From: Oscillospiraceae bacterium
GTDB lineage: Bacteria; Bacillota; Clostridia; Oscillospirales; Oscillospiraceae
DNA length: 6,975 bases
Direction: 5' to 3'
Assembly: GCA_904501855.1 (NCBI GenBank)
Contig: CAJGCI010000098.1
Location: forward strand, 1-6,975
Shown: one piece after another, positions 1 to 4,968 of the stretch
Layout: every line of letters starts with the position of its first letter
Numbering within the stretch: the first letter of the stretch is position 1
Program-made: the position numbers and the translations under genes
Notes under the pieces: generated by a model
What the model was told of the DNA's origin: nothing
Database searches by the model: none
What the model saw: only the letters and a program-made list of their open reading frames with translations

Positions 1-528
1 GAAGAGATCACTGCCCCTGTCGCCGTCCTGATACCCGGCACAGGCTCGAACAACTCCGTGAACAACGCCAGGGTCTATGCCTGGAGATACCAGGACAGCA
101 GCCGCGGCAAGACGGAGCAGATCGGCTTCGTGCTCAAGATCGACGACAAGGAGGAGCTGAAGGACATCCGGCTGGAGAGCGGCAGCAAAAACTTTGTCGC
201 GCTTGAACGGGACGGCCGCACGTATTACGGCGCCTTCCCCGGGGATACCATCACGGTCAGGGGAGCACCCGATGAAGGTGAGATCTGGGTCCTGGACGCC
301 GATAATGAAAGGGTCGAGATCACAGATGCGGGCGACGGCACTTATACCTTCAAAGTCCCGGACAAACTGGGAGCGCTCGTCACCTACCACAAACATACAC
401 CGGGAGACCCCGAAAAGGAAGCGTCCTGTGAGGAAGCTGGCAGCTACGAAGAAGCCGTCTACTGTACAGAGTGCGGTGAGGAACTGAGCCGCAGGATCGT
501 CGCAGTCGATGCCGCAGGCCACAAATGA
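1..528 (+). CDS. N-terminal visible piece of the broken surface protein (partial at window start)
   Basis: This is the frame-1 part, open from base 1 and stopping at TGA 526-528. The GTG at 58 is only the first start-like codon inside the window. It has no ribosome binding site and the frame is open upstream, so it is not a real start. The first 120 or so residues are charged, with beta-like alternation (YAWRYQDSS, then GTYTFKVPDK), and I recognise no named domain there. The end holds a Cys-rich module with C-x11-C-x2-CG spacing (ASCEEAGSYEEAVYCTECG), followed by AAGHK, where the frame breaks. That module normally continues with a Trp after GHK, which the next frame supplies if one base is added. 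Confidence 0.7.
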   Translation, partial: EEITAPVAVLIPGTGSNNSVNNARVYAWRYQDSSRGKTEQIGFVLKIDDKEELKDIRLESGSKNFVALERDGRTYYGAFPGDTITVRGAPDEGEIWVLDADNERVEITDAGDGTYTFKVPDKLGALVTYHKHTPGDPEKEASCEEAGSYEEAVYCTECGEELSRRIVAVDAAGHK

Positions 529-791
529 CGAAGCCGGCGACAGAGCTGGAAGAGGGCGAGGAGACCCGCACCTGCAGAAAGGACAGCACCCACACCGAGA
601 CCCGGCCTGTCCCGGTCCTGACAGAGCATCAGTTCCCCCTGAAGAAAGCGGAGGCAAAGGAAGCCTCCTGTACAGAAGAAGGAAATAAGGAACACTGGAT
701 CTGCGAGGGCTGCGGAAAGCTCTTTGCCGATGAAAAGGCACAGAAGGAGCTCAGCCCGGAGGACGTCACCATCCCGCCCGACCGGCCATGA
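525..791 (+). CDS. Middle piece of the broken surface protein (frame 3)
   Basis: This frame-3 stretch starts at an ATG that overlaps the preceding stop (ATGA) and ends at TGA 789-791. Its content is plainly the continuation of the same protein. It reads LEEGEETRTCRKDSTHTETR, the second half of a Cys-rich module, then SCTEEGNKEHWICEGCGKLF, the start of the next module. There is no ribosome binding site in front of 525. The ATGA overlap could allow translational coupling, but nothing suggests a separate 88-residue protein. The last codons before the stop (PPDRP) are out of register, while the correct continuation, GHDWGDW, lies in frame 1. Confidence 0.6.
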   Translation: MTKPATELEEGEETRTCRKDSTHTETRPVPVLTEHQFPLKKAEAKEASCTEEGNKEHWICEGCGKLFADEKAQKELSPEDVTIPPDRP

Positions 792-1440
792 CTGGGGCGA
801 CTGGGTGGTCACCAGAGAGCCCGCTGCCTCCGCGCCCGGTGAACGCACCCGCACATGCAGGAACGATGCCTCGCACGTTGAAAGAGAAAGGATCCCTGCG
901 GGCGGAGAGGCCGGTACCGGGGACGAAGATGATAAAGATATCGTCTATACCTTTACCAAAGGGGACGGCAGCAAATGGACCAAGGGCTCCGAAAAGGACC
1001 TGCCCTTTACGGTCAGCCGGAATACGGCGGACAGCACTACCTTCAGCCGCTTCACCGGCATCCTGGTGGATGACAAGTCCGTGGATCCTTCCAGTTACGC
1101 AGCCGACCCCGGAAGTCTGAACGTCTCCCCCAGGCCGGACTTCCTGGAGACCCTCTCCGTCGGGGAACATACCATTACTGCTGTTTTCGATGACGGCAGG
1201 GCGGATGCCGGATTCACCATTGTAAAGAAAACCTCCGGCTCATCGTCTTCGACGAAGAAAAGATCTTCCGGCAGCAGTTCCGGGACAAGATCCTCTTCCG
1301 GAAATTCGGGTTCCGGCGGCAAGAAAGGCCCCATGACCGGTGACACGGCTCCCGTGGCCATGTGGGCGGCCATTGCAGCTGCCGCAGCTGCAGGGATCGG
1401 TATCCTGGTCTTCCTGCGCAGAAAGACAAAGCATGTTTAG
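724..1440 (+). CDS. C-terminal piece of the broken surface protein, with sortase anchor
   Basis: The frame-1 ORF opens at ATG 724, but its first 20 or so residues (basic, Ser/Arg-rich) are the wrong frame of the previous module. Genuine coding begins near 779 with GHDWGDWVV. It continues with a GERTRTC...H half-module, an acidic spacer, and a roughly 90-residue module that starts YTFTKGDGSKWTKGS and includes FTGILVDDKSVD and LSVGEHTITAVFDDG. This module is widespread in Clostridia surface proteins and probably folds as an Ig-like beta-sandwich. A linker made almost entirely of Ser, Gly, Lys and Thr spans about 1231-1329. The tail is PMTGD (1330-1344), a hydrophobic Ala-rich helix (about 1351-1407) and LRRKTKHV, which is the three-part sorting signal expected for sortase attachment to peptidoglycan. 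No sortase gene is in the window. Confidence 0.75.
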   Translation: MPMKRHRRSSARRTSPSRPTGHDWGDWVVTREPAASAPGERTRTCRNDASHVERERIPAGGEAGTGDEDDKDIVYTFTKGDGSKWTKGSEKDLPFTVSRNTADSTTFSRFTGILVDDKSVDPSSYAADPGSLNVSPRPDFLETLSVGEHTITAVFDDGRADAGFTIVKKTSGSSSSTKKRSSGSSSGTRSSSGNSGSGGKKGPMTGDTAPVAMWAAIAAAAAAGIGILVFLRRKTKHV

Positions 1441-1469
1441 ACAGATATCGGTTATGCGATTAAATATGG

Positions 1470-1495
1470 TTTACATTCCGTTTCTATGATAGAAT
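1470..1495 (+). promoter_or_regulatory. Weak promoter-like hexamers
   Basis: TTTACA (1470-1475) resembles a -35 box, and TAGAAT (1490-1495) or the overlapping TATGAT (1485-1490) resembles a -10 box. The spacing of 14 or 9 bases is shorter than the usual 16-18, so this is only a candidate. It lies in the AT-rich stretch right after the surface-protein stop and could drive the hydrolase, and perhaps the genes behind it. Confidence 0.2.
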
Positions 1496-1528
1496 AAAGC
1501 GTAGAAGTTCTGCTTCAGCGGGCCCCGG

Positions 1529-1555
1529 GCAGGGCCCAAAGCCCTGCATTATTTG
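1529..1555 (+). terminator. Possible intrinsic terminator or leader hairpin
   Basis: GCAGGGC (1529-1535) pairs perfectly with GCCCTGC (1541-1547) around a CCAAA loop and is followed by ATTATTTG. The stem is strong, but the T tract is interrupted. It could end the surface-protein transcript 90 bases after its stop, or act as an attenuator for the hydrolase. Confidence 0.35.
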
Positions 1556-1709
1556 AGGCTTTCGGGAATCGCACAAGCAGTGTGTTCCTGCCCGGCCCTG
1601 ACAGCGCACCGTCGTGTCCGGCCCCTTGCAGAAAACAGTATTATTATTTTTTCACAGGCGGGTGGAAATGTACTGTTCATTTGCCCTACCTGCCTGCGGC
1701 AGACAATCG

Positions 1710-1728
1710 AAGGAGTTATTTCATTTTG
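1710..1728 (+). promoter_or_regulatory. Ribosome binding site that fixes a TTG start for the hydrolase
   Basis: AAGGAG (1710-1715) lies 10 bases before TTG at 1726-1728, in frame with the hydrolase. There is no ATG or GTG in frame at a suitable distance. The protein's first recognisable domain begins a few residues after this TTG, which supports it as the true start. Confidence 0.65.
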
Positions 1729-3000
1729 GTACCTATCACAGATCTACAATTTCTCATTAACGCTTCCGAAGACAGCCTGATCAAGTTTGATCCTGCTGTC
1801 AAAACATATCATGTAACCGTCCCCACGGACTGCTTCGGAGCACTTCTGAAGCTGCAGTTCGCACCGGAATTTTATATCAGTATCCGTTCCGACCGTGATG
1901 CCGGCCGTTTTGGATTTGAAACTCTTGAGCCGGAAATGGGCGACTATATAGCCGGAACGGAGATCCCCTATTATGACTATTACGGCGGCTACATCATCCG
2001 CCTTGACAAGCGGGAGTCCTGCTTTGCCAATGACCTCGATGCGGCTGTCACTATTGACGCGGGCAGTGCAGAGCACGGGACGGACCGCTATGAGATCCAT
2101 ATCCACAGAGATTCAGGGAAAAAACTCCGGGACCTTTTCAGGGAGGAATCCTTCTACGATGAGGAGTTCCAGATCACAATGCCCTACAAACTCTATGTTC
2201 CCGGAAAGTATGACCGCAGAAAGAAATATCCCATGGTCATATGCCTTCACGGAACCGGTGAAGTTCAGGAGCCTATTGACTCAGTGCTGATGAAAACACA
2301 GATGGCGACAGTCTTTGCAGAGGATTCGGAAGCCGGCCGCAACGAGTGCTTTGTCCTGGTTCCCAAATGCAACGTCCGCTATGACAAGGATGACAACTGG
2401 ACGACCCTGAACCAGTTCATCAGTCAGAGAACGGATTCTCCTTTCTGGCCGATGCCCCACCTGACAGTGGCCTGGAGACTGATCGAGAAACTCAAAAAAG
2501 AATACAAGATTGATGACAGACGGCTTTATCTCACTGGTATTTCATCCGGTGCCTTCGGTGCCTATGTGCTCGCGATGGAGCATCCGGACGCTTTCGCAGC
2601 CATGGTCCCTGTCGCGGGAGCAGCCAACCCCGCGAGGATCGGGGCATTGAAACACATACCTATGTGGATCTTCCACTCTGCGGATGATCCGGTCATCGTC
2701 CCTTCATTTACACTGGATCCCACCCTGGCCGCGCTGGATGGAGCCGGCATCAGCTACCGCCTGACCCGTTATCCCGAGAAGCAGATTTTCTGGCAGTCCG
2801 CCCACTTCTGCTGGGAGAAGGTCTACAAAGAAGAGGAGATGCGGGACTGGCTGTTTTCACAGCGGATCGGCGGTATAAAACAGGTGAAGAAAAAGATAGG
2901 AATACCTGCAGGAGATAAGAAAAAAGGGCATGCCATCAACGAAGATGTGCGCAATATTGCCGCACGGGCAATTGATGCCGCTGAAATCGACGCCCTCTGA
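1726..3000 (+). CDS. Alpha/beta-hydrolase (esterase-like) with N-terminal cadherin-like beta-sandwich domain
   Basis: With the TTG start the protein has 424 residues. Residues 5-125 look like a beta-sandwich, with FDPAVKTYHVTVP (21-33) typical of cadherin-like domains. Residues 153-380 are an alpha/beta-hydrolase of the prolyl-oligopeptidase/PHB-depolymerase-like esterase type. LHGTGE (174-179) forms the oxyanion region, GISSG (271-275) carries the nucleophile Ser273, HSADDP (317-322) carries the likely acid Asp321, and SAHFCW (358-363) carries the likely catalytic His360. The full triad is therefore visible. Known relatives pair an Ig-like N-domain with this fold and cleave carboxyl esters, often on plant polysaccharides. 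No signal peptide is evident from either candidate start, so a cytoplasmic location is likely, which is unusual for this architecture. The Lys-rich last 40 residues resemble no domain I know. The gene lies 144 bases upstream of the condensation gene on the same strand, and a role in making or processing that pathway's product is inference only. Confidence 0.8.
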   Translation: MVPITDLQFLINASEDSLIKFDPAVKTYHVTVPTDCFGALLKLQFAPEFYISIRSDRDAGRFGFETLEPEMGDYIAGTEIPYYDYYGGYIIRLDKRESCFANDLDAAVTIDAGSAEHGTDRYEIHIHRDSGKKLRDLFREESFYDEEFQITMPYKLYVPGKYDRRKKYPMVICLHGTGEVQEPIDSVLMKTQMATVFAEDSEAGRNECFVLVPKCNVRYDKDDNWTTLNQFISQRTDSPFWPMPHLTVAWRLIEKLKKEYKIDDRRLYLTGISSGAFGAYVLAMEHPDAFAAMVPVAGAANPARIGALKHIPMWIFHSADDPVIVPSFTLDPTLAALDGAGISYRLTRYPEKQIFWQSAHFCWEKVYKEEEMRDWLFSQRIGGIKQVKKKIGIPAGDKKKGHAINEDVRNIAARAIDAAEIDAL

Positions 3001-3144
3001 TGCCCTCAGACATTCTATGAATGAAAGCCGGCCTTCTATGTTTGCTGTCCCTTCCGGGACGATTGATGTAGGGAAAGGAAGTAAGGAAAGGAAGTAACAG
3101 TCGGTCTGGAAATCCGGCAAGATAAACCAACAAGGAGGAAAACG
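3001..3144 (+). other. Spacer between hydrolase and condensation gene
   Basis: The 144-base gap is long for an operon. It contains a short GTCCC/GGGAC hairpin (3047-3060, loop TTCC) without a T tract, so it is not a convincing terminator. It also contains a perfect tandem duplication (3072-3097) and the ribosome binding site AAGGAGG (3132-3138) six bases before the next ATG. I see no clear promoter. Confidence 0.5.
3072..3097 (+). repeat. Perfect 13-bp tandem duplication upstream of the condensation gene
   Basis: GGAAAGGAAGTAA occurs twice without a gap (3072-3084 and 3085-3097). The unit is purine-rich and resembles a Shine-Dalgarno sequence, but no start codon follows at a usable distance. 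The real ribosome binding site lies 35 bases further on. Confidence 0.9.
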
Positions 3145-4536
3145 ATGGAGAAAAAACTTTATCCCCTGGATGTAGGTCAGATGCTGCAGTATCTGCCCAT
3201 CCGGGAAACCGGCACTCAGCGCTGCTGCAATATCAGTGTTTTTTCCGGTCTGCAGACAGAGATTGATTTTAACCTTCTGAAGAGATGCATTCAGGACGAG
3301 TTTAGGCGTTACGAGTGCCTTCGTCTCCGGTTTACTGCCCCGGATGAAGACGGGAATGTAAAGCAGTACATTGCGGAAAGAGATGACCGCGATGTTCCCT
3401 TCCTGGATCTCTCCGACCTCACCATGAAGGAAGCCGACGCTTTTCTGCAGGAAAAGACCTATGAGGAGTTCAAAGAGCCGGAGATCCCCATGGTGGAGAT
3501 CACCATGGTGAAGATGCCGGAAGGCTACAACGGAATGTATATCCATATTGACCACCGCCTCGTTGATTCCTCCGGCCTCATCGTGATGGTCAACGACATT
3601 ATGGAGCTTTACTGCCATTATCGTTTCGGCTCTGAATATCCCAAGCCCCTCGCTTCCTTCGAAGAAGTCCTGATCGGCGATCTGAAAAAGGCAAAGAACG
3701 AAAAGCGCCGGGCCAAGGACGAGAAATTCTGGCGCGATTACCTGACGGAAAACGGCGAACCAATTTATTCCGACATCAAAGGCTCCCGAATTCTGCAGGA
3801 GAGCCGGAGAGCGCACGGGGACAAGTCCCTCCGCGCAGCGGATGTGGAGACAAAAGACCGCTCCGTTGGTGTTGCGGACTTCCATCTGGAGCCCGAAGCT
3901 ACTCAGAAGCTGATGGATTTCTGCATGATGCACGGCGTTTCCATGACCAACCTGATCCTCCTCACTATGCGGACCTATCTTTCCAAGGCCATGGGCGGTC
4001 AGGATGACATCACGCTGAGGAATTTCGTATCCCGCCGCTCCACCCAGGCTGAATGGACCTGCGGAGGAAGCCGTGTGCTGTCCTTCCCGCTTCGTACTAT
4101 CATCAGCCCGGATACAGAATTCCTGGATGCCCTATATGAACTCCAGAACGTTCAGAACAAGATCTATCTTCACTGCAACTACGATCCTGTGGCGGTAGAC
4201 AAAATGCTGAAGGAGCTCTACGGCGCGCCGGATAACACGGAGTATATCTCCATGTCCCTGACCTATCAGCCCATGCCTGTCCGTATGCAGAATGAGCATC
4301 TGGCGGGGATCAAGACCCGTTCCGTCTGGTATCCAAACGGCGCCGCTACCAAGAGGATCTACCTGACTGTTACCCACAGCTCCAATGACGGCGGCCTCAT
4401 CTTTGATTATCATTATCAGAGTGCCGTCCTGTCCTATGATGACATTCAGAGACTGTATTATTACATGATGAAGATGATGTTCCGCGGCGTGGATGAACCG
4501 GATGTCACGATTGGAGAACTGATCAGCACTGTGTAA
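3145..4536 (+). CDS. Stand-alone NRPS-type condensation-domain acyltransferase
   Basis: The 463-residue protein has the length and motif order of a single condensation domain of the chloramphenicol-acetyltransferase fold, with nothing fused to it. The start region YPLDVGQ (6-12) and RYECLRLRF (55-63) match the first two core motifs. DHRLVDS (136-142) occupies the HHxxxDG active site. The general-base His137 and the structural Asp141 are kept, while the first His is Asp and the final Gly is Ser. GSRVLSFPLR (308-317) fits the late-latch/NxxPxR-like motif. The expected reaction is transfer of an acyl group from a carrier-bound thioester to an amine or hydroxyl acceptor. The carrier and acyl ligase genes that follow supply exactly that donor. 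The start is ATG 3145 with AAGGAGG six bases upstream. Other members of this superfamily (wax ester synthase/DGAT, PapA-type) share the motif, so the acceptor type (amine or alcohol) is not settled by sequence. The protein is probably cytoplasmic, with no membrane segment seen. Confidence 0.85.
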   Translation: MEKKLYPLDVGQMLQYLPIRETGTQRCCNISVFSGLQTEIDFNLLKRCIQDEFRRYECLRLRFTAPDEDGNVKQYIAERDDRDVPFLDLSDLTMKEADAFLQEKTYEEFKEPEIPMVEITMVKMPEGYNGMYIHIDHRLVDSSGLIVMVNDIMELYCHYRFGSEYPKPLASFEEVLIGDLKKAKNEKRRAKDEKFWRDYLTENGEPIYSDIKGSRILQESRRAHGDKSLRAADVETKDRSVGVADFHLEPEATQKLMDFCMMHGVSMTNLILLTMRTYLSKAMGGQDDITLRNFVSRRSTQAEWTCGGSRVLSFPLRTIISPDTEFLDALYELQNVQNKIYLHCNYDPVAVDKMLKELYGAPDNTEYISMSLTYQPMPVRMQNEHLAGIKTRSVWYPNGAATKRIYLTVTHSSNDGGLIFDYHYQSAVLSYDDIQRLYYYMMKMMFRGVDEPDVTIGELISTV

Positions 4537-4647
4537 AAGATTCCTGCCGTGCTGTGCCGCGCGCGAGGAAAGAAGATAATTGTGAGACACTGCGCCCTGT
4601 AATCGCAGAGCGTCAAAAAACATTCAATAAAAAATGGAGGTTTCAGC
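4537..4647 (+). other. Spacer between condensation and carrier genes
   Basis: The 111 bases hold only a weak CTGCG/CGCAG hairpin (4590-4608) followed by an A-rich stretch, and GGAGG (4636-4640) seven bases before the carrier ATG. There is no convincing terminator or promoter, so co-transcription with the gene upstream is likely. Confidence 0.45.
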
Positions 4648-4884
4648 ATGGATAAGAAGCAAGAATTTCTGGAGATTGTGGCAAAATACTGCGACAAGGA
4701 TGCATCGGAGATTACTGAAGATATGCGTTTCCGCGAGGACCTCGGCTTTAATTCCCTGAGTTTCATGACCTTTCTGGGCGATCTGGAGGATACCTTTGAC
4801 GTGGAGCTGGAAGAGGAGGAAGCCATCCGTATCACGACAGTCGGTGAGGCCCTGGAGTACATGAACACGCTTTTTGATGAATAA
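4648..4884 (+). CDS. Stand-alone acyl carrier protein (phosphopantetheine carrier)
   Basis: This small acidic protein of 78 residues has the usual carrier length and a four-helix pattern. The attachment site reads LGFNSLSFM (32-40), and Ser36 is the expected 4'-phosphopantetheine serine. The common Asp before it (DSL) is Asn35, a variant seen in some dedicated carriers. The helix after it (residues 37-51) and the acidic stretch LEEEEA (54-59) fit the family. The start is ATG 4648, with GGAGG at 4636-4640. Lying between a condensation gene and an acyl ligase gene, it most likely carries the activated acyl group between them and is not the housekeeping fatty-acid-synthesis carrier. It needs a phosphopantetheinyl transferase, which is not in the window. 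Confidence 0.9.
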   Translation: MDKKQEFLEIVAKYCDKDASEITEDMRFREDLGFNSLSFMTFLGDLEDTFDVELEEEEAIRITTVGEALEYMNTLFDE

Positions 4885-4912
4885 AGCAGATCAGGAGAAG
4901 AGGACGTATATT

Positions 4913-4948
4913 AACTCACAGACTGTATACAACTCACAGACTGTATAC
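4913..4948 (+). repeat. Perfect 18-bp tandem duplication between carrier and ligase genes
   Basis: AACTCACAGACTGTATAC is present twice in immediate tandem (4913-4930 and 4931-4948). Each unit ends in the palindrome GTATAC, and a further GTATA lies just before the first unit (4906-4910), giving three GTATA boxes 18-19 bases apart. The end of the second copy supplies TATACT (4944-4949), which resembles a -10 box, but no good -35 box lies 17 bases upstream. The ligase ribosome binding site AGGAG (4956-4960) follows directly. Confidence 0.9.
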
Positions 4949-4968
4949 TTTTCATAGGAGAATTAAGT

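Larger units (their letters stand above)
1..1440 (+). pseudogene. Modular sortase-anchored cell-surface protein, 5'-truncated by window, reading frame broken twice
   Basis: The coding signal runs from base 1 (open at the left edge, so the N-terminus and any signal peptide are outside) to the TAG at 1438-1440. It moves from frame 1 to frame 3 near 526 and back to frame 1 near 780. Family-like modules continue smoothly across both joins. Adding one G in the TGA at 526-528 gives GHKWTKPATE, and removing one C near 775-780 gives IPPTGHDWGDW. In order the protein shows an unrecognised beta-rich stretch, two Cys-rich modules (CTECG, then CEGCG, with TRTC...H repeats), a beta-sandwich-like module starting YTFTKGDGSKWTKGS, a Ser/Gly/Lys linker, then PMTGD, an Ala-rich helix and RRK. 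The tail is a sortase cell-wall sorting signal. Such modules are familiar in Lachnospiraceae surface proteins, while the ligand is unknown. I cannot tell whether the shifts are real mutations or sequence errors; if they are errors, this is one intact gene. Confidence 0.75.
1441..1725 (+). other. Non-coding leader region between surface protein and hydrolase
   Basis: These 285 bases carry no gene I can support. The GTG-initiated extension of the hydrolase frame from 1582 reads as low-complexity, non-protein-like sequence without a ribosome binding site. The first 60 bases are AT-rich with promoter-like hexamers. Bases 1520-1562 are very GC-rich and can form several alternative hairpins. A small CTGCC/GGCAG hairpin (1690-1702) sits just before the ribosome binding site. 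The region therefore probably holds the end of one transcript and the start of the hydrolase transcript. Confidence 0.5.

Noticed and set aside
1582..1725. Upstream GTG start (1582) extending the hydrolase by 48 residues
   Set aside because: There is no ribosome binding site before 1582, the extension is Cys/Pro-rich without signal-peptide character, and AAGGAG sits correctly for TTG 1726.
3047..3060. Terminator between hydrolase and condensation gene
   Set aside because: The GTCCC/GGGAC hairpin has only five pairs and no T tract, so it does not support a transcript end.
2857..3933. Long minus-strand ORF (358 codons) opposite the hydrolase end and the condensation gene
   Set aside because: It is a mirror of two strongly supported + strand genes, crosses the intergenic gap, has no recognisable domain and no good ribosome binding site.
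4132..4868. Minus-strand ORFs overlapping the end of the condensation gene and the carrier gene
   Set aside because: They are antisense shadows with low-complexity Ser/Arg-rich or His-rich translations and no family resemblance.
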